A stretch of 19,628 nt of DNA from an uncultured Blautia sp. (GTDB taxonomy: Bacteria > Bacillota > Clostridia > Lachnospirales > Lachnospiraceae): contig NZ_CAKROJ010000044.1 in the NCBI RefSeq assembly GCF_934372025.1, positions 1 to 19,628 on the forward strand. The letters run 5' to 3'. The position numbers were made by a program, and so were the translations under genes. Below the pieces are notes generated by a model, which was given only the letters and a program-made list of their open reading frames with translations, did no database searches and was not told the DNA's origin. Shown in pieces: positions 1-6,942 of the stretch. Position 1 is the first letter of the stretch. Every line of letters starts with the position of its first letter.

Positions 1-76
1 CTGCTTTTTCTGCAATCTTTGTAATTGGCTCCATTGTGCACTCCTGTGCGATTTCGATGTCACTTTTGAATCCCAT
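1..76 (-). CDS. fhs: Formate--tetrahydrofolate ligase, N-terminal fragment (runs off window)
   Basis: Only the first 25 codons lie in the window. They read MGFKSDIEIAQE followed by a PITKIAEKA segment, which matches the start of 10-formyl-THF synthetase. That enzyme joins formate to tetrahydrofolate using ATP and supplies one-carbon units for purine synthesis and acetogenesis. The ATG at 76-74 follows an AGGAG site about 8 bases upstream. The ZTP riboswitch immediately upstream supports the call, because fhs is one of the classic genes under that riboswitch. The nucleotide-binding and catalytic parts are outside the window, so identity rests on the N-terminus and the leader. Confidence 0.85.
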   Translation of the reverse strand, partial: MGFKSDIEIAQECTMEPITKIAEKA

Positions 77-138
77 AATTGTCTCCTTTCATTGTAGGCA
101 CACCACCATTTTAACCAGATATCCGCTGAATAATCGGT

Positions 139-176
139 TAAAAAAGGCAGTATCTGAGATATTCTCAAATACTGCC
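139..176 (-). terminator. Intrinsic terminator of the ZTP riboswitch
   Basis: On the minus strand an 8-bp stem GGCAGTAT/ATACTGCC (169-176 with 146-153) encloses a second small stem GAGA/TCTC and is followed by a run of six T. The 5' arm shares its first bases with the 3' strand of riboswitch stem P3. Ligand-stabilised P3 and the terminator should therefore be mutually exclusive, which predicts that ZTP turns fhs on. Confidence 0.88.
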
Positions 177-246
177 CAGACGGTCGGCTCTGCAAATCTC
201 TGATTCCCATGTGGTGATTTCCACTACTCCGCCAGTCATCAGAGAC
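172..246 (-). ncRNA. ZTP (pfl-motif) riboswitch controlling fhs
   Basis: The minus strand shows the pfl-motif layout. Stem P1 is TCTCTGAT (244-237) paired with ATCAGAGA (204-197). P1 encloses the conserved GACTGGCG, a GTGG/CCAC hairpin and a GGGA segment. The 3' domain carries GCC-GACCGTCTG-GGCA, close to the family signature CCGCCUGGGCA. ZTP riboswitches sense the purine intermediate ZMP/ZTP, which builds up when 10-formyl-THF is short, and switch on folate and purine genes such as fhs. The position, between promoter and fhs with an overlapping terminator, fits. A covariance search with the Rfam ZTP model would settle the exact ends. Confidence 0.9.
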
Positions 247-266
247 CTCATTAACTTGTTGAAGCA

Positions 267-295
267 ATAGTAGCACAAATGATAAAGTTTGTCAA
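267..295 (-). promoter_or_regulatory. Sigma-A type promoter of the fhs leader
   Basis: On the minus strand a -35 TTGACA (295-290) and a -10 TACTAT (272-267) are separated by exactly 17 bases. Transcription would start around 260, so the riboswitch lies at the very 5' end of the transcript. Confidence 0.8.
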
Positions 296-404
296 TAAAT
301 TATCATAGTTTTTCTTTTCTTTTTACAAAATGATAAAGAATTCAAAATAAAAGTTGTGTATTTTTCACAATACGCAATGGGACTTGGACAGTCCCCGATA
401 TCTC

Positions 405-1862
405 CTAGAATAATGGTTTCAGAGCCGGATACAGTTTCTTAAACTTCTGATAACGTTCCTCGTATTTCGCCACAAGTTCTTCTTCTGGTTCTACGGTATC
501 CACCACATGTGCCAGTTTCTTTCCGATCGTCTCCACATCCGGATAAGCTCCGCATCCAACAGCAGCCAGCATTGCTCCACCCATGGATGGTCCTTCTTCT
601 ACTTCGAGAACGTCGACTTTGAGGTTCATTACGTTTGCAATGATTTTCTTCCACAGCGGGCTCTTTGCTCCACCACCGCAGATCTTGGTACGTTCAATCT
701 TGATTCCGAGCTTTCTTGCTACTTCAAGAGAATCACGAAGTCCAAATGCAACACCTTCCAGAACAGCCTGGGTCATGTCTGCTCTTGTGGTATCCATGGA
801 CATTCCAAAAAATACACCTCTTGCATCAGGATTGTTGTGTGGTGATCTTTCTCCCATCAGGTATGGAAGGAAGAATACGTTATTTTCTCCAAGTTTCTGG
901 ATTGGAGCCTGCTCTGCAGCAAAATCTTTTGTCTGAAGGATTTCTTCTGCCCACCATTTATTACAGGAAGCAGCGCTCAGCATACATCCCATAAGATGAT
1001 AGCTTCCGTCTGCATGGCAGAAGGAATGAAGTGCATTATTTTCGTCAACACCAAAGTTCTTGCTGGAAATAAAAATAGTTCCAGAGGTTCCAAGTGAAAT
1101 GTTACACTGTCCGTCACCAACTGTTCCTGTTCCAACAGCTGCTGCTGCATTGTCTCCGGCACCTGCCACTACTTTAACATCTGCGGAGAATCCGAGTTCT
1201 TTTGCAACATCTTCTTTGAGTGTTCCGACAACTTCCCAGCTCTCATAAAGTTTTGGAAGCTGTTCCTCTTTGACATCGCAGATTTCCATCATTTCTTTGG
1301 ACCAGCAGCGATTCTTTACATCGAGAAGCAGCATACCGGATGCATCAGATACATCTGTACAGAAAGATCCTGAAAGTCTGTATGCAAGGTAATCTTTCGG
1401 AAGCATGATCTTTGCGATCTTTGCAAATTTCTCAGGCTCATTTTTCTTCATCCAGAGAATCTTTGGAGCTGTAAATCCGGCAAAAGCGATATTTGCAGTA
1501 TACTGAGATAATTTGTCTTTGCCAATCTCATTATTCAGATATTCTGTTTCTTTCTGAGAACGTCCATCATTCCAGAGGATTGCAGGACGGATCACCTGAT
1601 CATTTTCATCCAGTGTTACCAGCCCATGCATCTGTCCACCAAAACCAATTCCTGCAACCTGAGAACGGTCGATTCCTTCTGTCAGTTCTTTCATTCCCTC
1701 AACACTCTGGGTAAACCAGTCTTCCGGATTCTGTTCTGACCAGCCCGGATGAGGGAAAAACAGTGGATATTCTTTTGATACGATATTACAGATTTTTCCT
1801 GATTCTTCCATCAGAAGAAGTTTTACTGCGGAAGTACCAAGGTCAACGCCAATATAGTACAT
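405..1862 (-). CDS. xylB: Xylulokinase, FGGY carbohydrate kinase
   Basis: The 485-aa product has the usual length for xylulokinase, which phosphorylates D-xylulose with ATP to D-xylulose 5-phosphate in the cytoplasm and feeds the pentose phosphate pathway. The N-terminal ATPase-fold motif is IGVDLGTSAVK (residues 4-14). The substrate-loop motif GGQMHGLV is at about 75-82. The AGAGDNAA motif at 233-240 carries the likely catalytic base Asp237. FGGY kinases are hard to separate by substrate; GQMHG is typical of XylB rather than ribulo-, fuculo- or glycerol kinases. It is the last gene of the sugar cluster, 82 bp after the isomerase gene, with its own AAGGAGG site 4 bases before the ATG. A weak inverted repeat with AGTCCC arms (about 378-395) lies beyond the stop, but no clear terminator is seen. 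Confidence 0.9.
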   Translation of the reverse strand: MYYIGVDLGTSAVKLLLMEESGKICNIVSKEYPLFFPHPGWSEQNPEDWFTQSVEGMKELTEGIDRSQVAGIGFGGQMHGLVTLDENDQVIRPAILWNDGRSQKETEYLNNEIGKDKLSQYTANIAFAGFTAPKILWMKKNEPEKFAKIAKIMLPKDYLAYRLSGSFCTDVSDASGMLLLDVKNRCWSKEMMEICDVKEEQLPKLYESWEVVGTLKEDVAKELGFSADVKVVAGAGDNAAAAVGTGTVGDGQCNISLGTSGTIFISSKNFGVDENNALHSFCHADGSYHLMGCMLSAASCNKWWAEEILQTKDFAAEQAPIQKLGENNVFFLPYLMGERSPHNNPDARGVFFGMSMDTTRADMTQAVLEGVAFGLRDSLEVARKLGIKIERTKICGGGAKSPLWKKIIANVMNLKVDVLEVEEGPSMGGAMLAAVGCGAYPDVETIGKKLAHVVDTVEPEEELVAKYEERYQKFKKLYPALKPLF

Positions 1863-1878
1863 ATTTCCTCCTTACCAC

Positions 1879-1906
1879 GACATCCCAGGAAAACTCCCGG
1901 GATGTC
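1879..1906 (-). other. Intercistronic hairpin between isomerase and xylulokinase genes
   Basis: A 12-bp stem (GACATCCCGGGA with TCCTGGGATGTC, one G-U pair) and 4-base loop sits 6 bases before the xylB ribosome binding site on the message. No T-run follows, so it is not a standard terminator. Inference: an mRNA processing or stability element that sets xylB level relative to the isomerase. Confidence 0.6.
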
Positions 1907-1944
1907 TGTATTAGTTTTATTTTATTTTTGTCAGAATTCGAAGA

Positions 1945-3429
1945 TTAACCCCAAGGATTTTCTGTTGGGTATCTTACGCCTGCCGGCTGATTGTATCCGA
2001 TTTCTTCAACCGGAACTCCGATGTATTTGAATACTTCGAAGAGAGCTTTTCCATAATGTCCGAATGCTACTGCACCGTGATGCGGATATCCTCCCTCGAT
2101 CAGCACGTGACGGTAGAAACGTCCCATTTCCGGGATAGCAAATACACCAATTGCTCCAAAGGAACGAGTAGCAACCGGAAGAACTTCACCGTGTGCGATG
2201 TATGCACGAAGCTTGTTGTCAGCTGTACTCTGCAGACGATAGAATGTGATATCTCCAGGTTTGATGTCTCCTTCCAGAGTTCCGTTTGTAACTTCTACCG
2301 GAAGAGATCTTGCCATAATCATCTGATATTTCATTTCGCAGAAGGAAAGCTTGCTGGAAGCAGTATTTCCACAATGGAATCCCATGAATGTATCTTTCAG
2401 AGTGTAATCATATTTTCCTTCAATGGATTCTTTGTACATATCCTTCGGTACGGAGTTGTTTATATCAAGAAGTGTAACGATATCATTGCTTACTACCTGT
2501 CCGATGAACTCACTTAATGTACCATAGATATCAACTTCACAGGAAACCGGGATTCCCTGGGATGTCAGACGGCTGTTTACATAGCAAGGAACGAATCCAA
2601 ACTGTGTCTGGAATGCCGGCCAGCATTTTCCTGTCAGAGTTACATATTTGCGATATCCTCTGTGATCTCTGACCCAGTCTTTCAGAGTCAGTTCATACTG
2701 AGCAAGTTTAGGAAGAATTTCCGGTTTTTTGTTTCCTTCACCAAGCTCTGCTTCCATTTCTTTAACGATTTCCGGAATTCTTTCATCACCTTCATGTTTG
2801 TTGAATGCTTCAAAAAGATCCAGTTCGGAGTTTTCTTCGATTTCTACACCAAGATTGTAAAGCTGTTTGATCGGTGCATTACAAGCAAGGAAGTTTGTCG
2901 GACGTGGTCCAAAGCTGATGATCTTGAGGTTGCTGAGTCCTTCAACTGCTCTTGCGATCGGAAGGAATTCATGAATCATATCTGCGCAGTCTTCTGCATC
3001 ACCAACCGGATATTCCGGAATATAAGCTTTAACATTACGAAGCTGCAGGTTGTAGCTAGCATTCAGCATACCACAGTAAGCATCTCCACGTCCCTGGCAG
3101 AGGTTGTCCTGTGTTTCTTCAGCTGCTGCGATGAACATTTTCGGTCCATCAAAATGTTTTGCAAGAAGTGTTTCGGAGATTTCTGGTCCGAAGTTTCCAA
3201 GATATACACAAAGTGCATTACATCCTGCTTTTTTGATGTCTTCAAGAGCCTGAACCATATGTATTTCACTCTCTACGATACAGACTGGACATTCATAGAT
3301 GTCTTTTGCATCGTATTTTTTTGTGTAAGCTTCTACAAGAGCTTTTCTTCTGTTTACAGAAAGTGATTCCGGGAAGCAGTCACGGCTGACTGCAACGATT
3401 CCAATTTTTACTTCTGGCATATTGTTCAT
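1945..3429 (-). CDS. L-fucose/L-arabinose isomerase superfamily protein (FucI-like)
   Basis: A 494-aa cytoplasmic aldose-ketose isomerase of the FucI/AraA superfamily. The C-terminal half carries the metal and catalytic pattern of the family: CEVDIYG with Glu298, LLDINN with Asp322 and GFHCGN with His352, plus a later GYPHHGAVAFGHYG segment (447-460). The N-terminal half has the Rossmann-like start KIGIVAVSRD. It is shorter than E. coli FucI (about 590 aa), so it is a family relative rather than FucI itself. The start ATG has GGAGG 10 bases upstream; a second ATG three codons on is less well placed. It lies between DUF4867 and xylB, so its product may be D-xylulose or a similar ketose. The actual sugar (D-xylose, D-lyxose, D-arabinose, L-arabinose, L-fucose) is not determined. 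Confidence 0.8.
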   Translation of the reverse strand: MNNMPEVKIGIVAVSRDCFPESLSVNRRKALVEAYTKKYDAKDIYECPVCIVESEIHMVQALEDIKKAGCNALCVYLGNFGPEISETLLAKHFDGPKMFIAAAEETQDNLCQGRGDAYCGMLNASYNLQLRNVKAYIPEYPVGDAEDCADMIHEFLPIARAVEGLSNLKIISFGPRPTNFLACNAPIKQLYNLGVEIEENSELDLFEAFNKHEGDERIPEIVKEMEAELGEGNKKPEILPKLAQYELTLKDWVRDHRGYRKYVTLTGKCWPAFQTQFGFVPCYVNSRLTSQGIPVSCEVDIYGTLSEFIGQVVSNDIVTLLDINNSVPKDMYKESIEGKYDYTLKDTFMGFHCGNTASSKLSFCEMKYQMIMARSLPVEVTNGTLEGDIKPGDITFYRLQSTADNKLRAYIAHGEVLPVATRSFGAIGVFAIPEMGRFYRHVLIEGGYPHHGAVAFGHYGKALFEVFKYIGVPVEEIGYNQPAGVRYPTENPWG

Positions 3430-3487
3430 GATAAAATTACCTCCATATTATATAGAATGTTTTTAGTTTTGCTTTTCAACTTTTGGA

Positions 3488-4105
3488 TCAGTCGATCTCA
3501 ATATTTACACCTTTCAGTCCGTTGAATGCGCCTTCGATAGCTGCTTCTTCGTGACCGATCAGCCATTTGTTCTTAGCTGTAAGGAGCTTATCTTCGCCCT
3601 CTGAAGCTGTCTCAAAAGTCAGTTCTGTGTTGGTTCCTTTCGGAAGAACAACAACACATTGAAAACCAGACTCATTTACATGACACGGTGCATAATGAAG
3701 TGTTGTTGCATATACTTCGACTGCCGTTCCGGCCGGAACAAGAAATGCTTCTACTTTGGATGTATCGTATGTAAAATCTTTTTCTACGTCCTGCTGATGT
3801 CCGATCAGTAAAACCATATCTGTCACTGCAACGTTGATTTCAGAACTGCGGTGATATTCCAGTCCATTTAATTTTTTGTTATGTCCGTTGCAATATCCGA
3901 TTTCGATCGGTAAACCGCCATATCCCTTATTCTGCAGTTCTTTTGCAATCGGCAGTGCTTCCATCTCTTCTACGGAAGGAACGTAAGTTACATCCTCCGG
4001 CACCGGAGTATGTTTCATTTCCTTCAGGAGTTCCGTAAAATCATACCCCTCCAGTACTTTTCCATATCTACGAAACGCGTCATCTGCTACATTCTGAATC
4101 CTCAC
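3488..4105 (-). CDS. DUF4867 family protein, cupin-like
   Basis: A 205-aa soluble protein without signal peptide or membrane segments, resembling the DUF4867 family of Firmicutes sugar loci (assignment from memory of the family pattern). The middle part is beta-rich and has cupin-like spacing of possible metal ligands: His85-x3-Glu89 in LEYHRSSE, then His137 and His142 in TLHYAPCHV. That arrangement recalls small cupin sugar isomerases and mutarotases, so a role in handling the same sugar as its neighbours is possible but unproven. The start is GTG at 4105, with AAGGAGG 9 bases upstream. It is the first gene of the isomerase/kinase transcript; 58 bp separate it from the isomerase gene. Confidence 0.7.
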   Translation of the reverse strand: MRIQNVADDAFRRYGKVLEGYDFTELLKEMKHTPVPEDVTYVPSVEEMEALPIAKELQNKGYGGLPIEIGYCNGHNKKLNGLEYHRSSEINVAVTDMVLLIGHQQDVEKDFTYDTSKVEAFLVPAGTAVEVYATTLHYAPCHVNESGFQCVVVLPKGTNTELTFETASEGEDKLLTAKNKWLIGHEEAAIEGAFNGLKGVNIEID

Positions 4106-4139
4106 CTGAAGTTACCTCCTTTAATTTCATGATGGATAT

Positions 4140-4168
4140 ATCATAGCATCAGACAGATTTTATTTCGC
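4140..4168 (-). promoter_or_regulatory. Probable activator-dependent promoter of the sugar operon
   Basis: On the minus strand a good -10 TATGAT (4145-4140) has only a poor -35 (GCGAAA) at 17-base spacing. A weak -35 fits dependence on the AraC-type regulator encoded just upstream. Its likely binding region is the A-rich stretch at 4165-4210. Confidence 0.5.
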
Positions 4169-4245
4169 CAGTTTTTTTGTCCTTTTTAGTGCACTTTTTT
4201 GACTTTTTATTTTTTCTTTTGTATATACATTTATAAATAATTAAG

Positions 4246-4277
4246 AAAAAACAGGCAGTTTCAATCCGCCTGTTTTT
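4246..4277 (-). terminator. Terminator after the araC-type gene
   Basis: A stem ACAGGC/GCCTGT flanked by A- and T-runs on both sides (arms 4247-4256 and 4268-4277, loop of 11). It could work in both directions. It ends the regulator transcript before the operon promoter. Confidence 0.85.
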
Positions 4278-4289
4278 CATTGATTTTAT

Positions 4290-5108
4290 TTATTTTTCTC
4301 TTTCAACTTCACTTGGCAAAATGCCATAGCGTTTCTGAAACTCTCTTGTAAACGCGCGGCTGCTGCTAAATCCGTTATCCATCGCAATCTGGCTGATCGT
4401 TTTATCTGAATGAAGAAGTTCTCTGTATGCATAGGTCATGCGGATATCCTGCAGATACGTCTTAAAATTGACATTTGCATATTTCTGAAACATTCTGGAT
4501 AAATATGCATCTGAGTAGCCGAACATATTTGCCACCTCTGCCAGTTTCAGTTCTTCCTGATAATGTTCTCTCATATAGGAAGTAATTCTTGCAAGGGCAT
4601 CCAGACGACGGCTGTGGCGTACTTCCTGCTCTCCTGCCTCCTTAAGACGGTAGTGATTTACCAGCAGATACAACACATCATAATAGAAGGAACGGATCTT
4701 GAATTCGTATCCGACTCCTCGTTTGCCATATAATTTATACATTTCACGAACCAGACGCCAGAGCTTTGGATCTGTTTCCGGCTCATTTGCTGCAAAACGG
4801 ATAAAACGATGTGCGGTGAAATAGTCCTCAAACTGTTTCAGTGGAATCTGAAGAACTGCTGTATGATTTTCCTCCGGGGAATCTATCGAATGTACTTCGT
4901 TGGAGTTAATGATCATCAGCTCCCCTGCTTTGAGCGGATGTTTTTCATCATTTAAATAAAATGTAAGAGAGCCTTCCATCACGGCAAAGATTTCGATGGA
5001 TGTATGCCAGTGTTTTTCTCTCACATAATTCCCCTGGCTCCCTTCAAATAAGAAAAATTTAAACGGCAATCCCTCATCCGGGATCACCAGTTCATGCTGG
5101 AATTCCAT
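4290..5108 (-). CDS. AraC family transcriptional regulator
   Basis: A 272-aa one-component regulator. The N-terminal cupin sensor has HWHTSIEI (His33, His35) and GSLTFYLNDE, with a second cupin strand around residues 61-75, so it probably binds a sugar. The C-terminal AraC/XylS DNA-binding domain has two helix-turn-helix units: ELKLAEVANMFGYSDAYLSR, then the typical KTISQIAMDNGFSSSRAFTR segment and KRYGILPSEVER at the end. The start at 5108 is preferred because GAGG lies 7 bases upstream; an in-frame ATG 45 bases earlier has no ribosome binding site. It probably activates the adjacent DUF4867-isomerase-kinase operon, with the sugar or its ketose as inducer (inference from position). Confidence 0.88.
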   Translation of the reverse strand: MEFQHELVIPDEGLPFKFFLFEGSQGNYVREKHWHTSIEIFAVMEGSLTFYLNDEKHPLKAGELMIINSNEVHSIDSPEENHTAVLQIPLKQFEDYFTAHRFIRFAANEPETDPKLWRLVREMYKLYGKRGVGYEFKIRSFYYDVLYLLVNHYRLKEAGEQEVRHSRRLDALARITSYMREHYQEELKLAEVANMFGYSDAYLSRMFQKYANVNFKTYLQDIRMTYAYRELLHSDKTISQIAMDNGFSSSRAFTREFQKRYGILPSEVEREK

Positions 5109-5182
5109 GTCATAACCTCTTTCCTGTAATCGTTTTTGATGACATTTATACAAACAAAATTAACTATTTTCAATTGATTTAT

Positions 5183-5211
5183 ATCATAACATGAAGATAT
5201 TCCTTTTACAA
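5183..5211 (-). promoter_or_regulatory. Promoter of the araC-type gene
   Basis: On the minus strand -35 TTGTAA (5211-5206), 17 bases, then -10 TATGAT (5188-5183). The leader is about 70 bases. From here to 5338 no gene or clear signal was found. Confidence 0.65.
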
Positions 5212-5338
5212 GCAAGGGTAAAAAACTGTAGTTTATAATTAAATGGCATATGACGGAAGAAGGTATCTCATGTGCAGGGACATTAAATAATGCTGCGTTT
5301 TCTATTCCGTGCATGCGCCTATTTGCCGCCAGTCGCCC

Positions 5339-5418
5339 AAACACGCTCTGCGCTGTCCTAGTTTGCCCCGACATACACCACCTTATCCAAAATAAAGTAC
5401 GGTGCGATGGAAGCAAAA
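5339..5418 (-). repeat. 80-bp degenerate repeat, copy A (possible coding remnant)
   Basis: Aligns without gaps to 6863-6942; about 64 of 80 bases match, with nearly all differences in the middle 29 bases. On the minus strand one frame reads SIAPYFILDKVVYVGAN, then a stop, then DSAERVW. The second copy reads SIAPYFIL through DSAERVFI in the same frame. This could be the decayed tail of a gene or a dispersed repeat that happens to be open. The source gene is not recognised. Confidence 0.6.
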
Positions 5419-5705
5419 TAAAAAACTCCAGCCAGGAAGTTTTGAAATCATCCTCTGGTACTGTCTCGCCTGAAGGACTTCGTGAAGGTTCCTGGTTGTG
5501 CAGGTTTTTGCGTTGATACAGAAAATGCTGCTGTCTGAGCGTTTACGCGAGTTCAGCATTTTTCTGTATCGTTCCTAGCAAAGTTCTGTACGCCATGGTA
5601 CCTTAGAAGTTCTGAATTGAGACAGACCCAGAGGATGATTCATAAAACACTCTGTCTGGAGTTCAATTATTATTAATTCCCTCGTCACCGGGAATCCTTT
5701 ATTTA
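5418..5705. repeat. 288-bp perfect direct repeat, copy 1, containing a ~243-bp palindrome
   Basis: Identical base for base to 7118-7405, an offset of exactly 1700. Positions 5421-5663 form one long imperfect inverted repeat. The outer arms (about 5423-5467 and 5618-5663) share ACTCCAG, GTTTT, AATCATCCTCTGG and CTGTCTC in order. The centre has a strong hairpin with arms 5515-5530 and 5554-5570. Read on the minus strand, the fold ends in CTGGAG followed by six T, so it may also terminate transcription. The remaining 40 bases hold a small hairpin ATTCCC/GGGAAT just after the stop of the nuclease gene. MITE-like organisation; no protein is encoded. Confidence 0.92.
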
Positions 5706-6649
5706 CTTTTTTCTCTGATTTTCCTTATTTTCTCAACCGCCATATCAGTCACTTCTGCAATGTCTGCATCTGAATATTTCTCGTTTCTCAACATTCTCTG
5801 TAATAAAACATTCCGTTCAGTTTCTTTTCCAACATCAAAGCCACAATCATAGCCTGCCTCATATTCTGCCTTACGGAGCTTCTTTTCCTCTTCATCTTTG
5901 TTATATTCGAATATACTCACCGCTATAACCTCCGCTCTGTTATCCCGAAGAAATTCTTCCAGAACCCCTTCCCGGATGCATTCGTCCACCGCATGTTCAA
6001 CAGCCACATCCAGTTCCATTTTCTTTGTGTATTTACGTACTTTCGCTACATACTGTGCATATTCCTTTAATATCTGACACTGATCCATCAGTTCTTTATT
6101 ATGACCCTCGTTGATGTTCAAAGTAATCACTTTCAATTCCAGTCTGGGTTCTCCCGTCAAGTTTTCGTATGCTTCAGATAAAGAATTCTCCCAATACTCT
6201 TCTTCCTTCTCTGTTCCATTATAAAATACAATGAAATAGGGTGCCGGAATTTTTTGTAGAGATGAAGAGTACAATGACTTACTATTCACCAGCTTCTGAT
6301 ATTCTGCTGATATATAAAACAGATCTCTCAACGGAATATTCGGATTATATGTAGACTGATGTTCATACAAGAAAAGATTCATATCAATAATAAATGCCAG
6401 ATCATTCTTCATCCCCATATAAACAGCGCCCCTAAGCGTCACAATTTCTAACTCATCTGAGTCTTCATACGATGTCCTGTTGATTGCATTATACAAAGCC
6501 AGTAGATTCCTCTTATCCGAAAACAGCATCCTGAATACAGTATCTTTATACTTTCTGTTGGCTGTCGGTATACTACTCACCATCTGAGTTCTTCTAGTCA
6601 TCCGTTCTTTCTTTGTTATAACTTTACGTAACTTCTTGTTTTTTGCCAT
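5699..6649 (-). CDS. Rpn family recombination-promoting nuclease / putative transposase (PD-(D/E)xK)
   Basis: A 316-aa protein of the Rpn (YhgA-like, PDDEXK transposase) family. The N-terminal part is basic (MAKNKKLRKV). It is followed by the family start YKDTVFRMLFSDKRNLLALYN (residues 34-54). The nuclease core has KNDLAFIIDMNLFLYEHQST (81-100), with Asp83 and the Glu96-x-Gln98 pair that replaces E-x-K in this group. The C-terminus is charged and helical. Rpn proteins in E. coli are DNA endonucleases that raise RecA-independent recombination. The ATG at 6649 is chosen because AGGAGG is 8 bases upstream; a GTG three codons earlier overlaps that site. The gene has its own promoter, and its last codon and stop lie inside the 288-bp repeat. 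It looks intact; mobility in this genome is unproven. Confidence 0.87.
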   Translation of the reverse strand: MAKNKKLRKVITKKERMTRRTQMVSSIPTANRKYKDTVFRMLFSDKRNLLALYNAINRTSYEDSDELEIVTLRGAVYMGMKNDLAFIIDMNLFLYEHQSTYNPNIPLRDLFYISAEYQKLVNSKSLYSSSLQKIPAPYFIVFYNGTEKEEEYWENSLSEAYENLTGEPRLELKVITLNINEGHNKELMDQCQILKEYAQYVAKVRKYTKKMELDVAVEHAVDECIREGVLEEFLRDNRAEVIAVSIFEYNKDEEEKKLRKAEYEAGYDCGFDVGKETERNVLLQRMLRNEKYSDADIAEVTDMAVEKIRKIREKSK

Positions 6650-6819
6650 AGGCAACACCTCCTGTTGTTGCAGGAGCCAAGAATGTCAAATAATATCAAC
6701 AGCTACACCCAAACCCCTGCTTTTATTTATTATTGGATTTAAAAGCATGGATTTCTGAAATGAATTTAGAAAAAAGACGGCAGAAATGCCTTAGACTTAT
6801 AGAAAATATGCTTTGTTTT

Positions 6820-6848
6820 ATAGTACCATTTGTTCTCTGGTTTTTCAA
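6820..6848 (-). promoter_or_regulatory. Promoter of the rpn-type gene
   Basis: On the minus strand -35 TTGAAA (6848-6843), 17 bases, then -10 TACTAT (6825-6820). It gives a leader of about 165 bases. The leader includes a TCCTG/CAGGA hairpin at about 6660-6675 that overlaps the ribosome binding site region, so translation may be damped. Confidence 0.65.
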
Positions 6849-6862
6849 GCGCTTTTAAATAA

Positions 6863-6942
6863 AAACACGCTCCGCGCTGTCCTGACCAACACCATCATCC
6901 ACCACACTCCCCAAAATAAAGTACGGTGCGATGGAATCAAAA
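6863..6942 (-). repeat. 80-bp degenerate repeat, copy B
   Basis: Ungapped partner of 5339-5418. Both ends (AAACACGCTC...GCGCTGTCCT and AAAATAAAGTACGGTGCG onward) are conserved and the middle differs. The minus-strand frame SIAPYFILGSVVDDGVGQ, continuing into DSAERVFI and a stop, is open here, while copy A has a stop in the middle. Confidence 0.6.

Noticed and set aside
365..404. Terminator after xylulokinase
   Set aside because: The AGTCCC inverted repeat is followed by mixed sequence, not a T-run; not strong enough to list as a terminator.
2056..3366. Long plus-strand frames opposite the FucI-like isomerase gene
   Set aside because: Cys/Phe/Ser-rich composition typical of antisense translation of a real gene; no ribosome binding sites.
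5084..5416. 110-codon minus-strand frame upstream of the araC-type gene
   Set aside because: It ends inside the araC gene in another frame, spans the repeat-like region, has no convincing ribosome binding site and resembles no protein family I know; better explained as repeat remnant plus leader.
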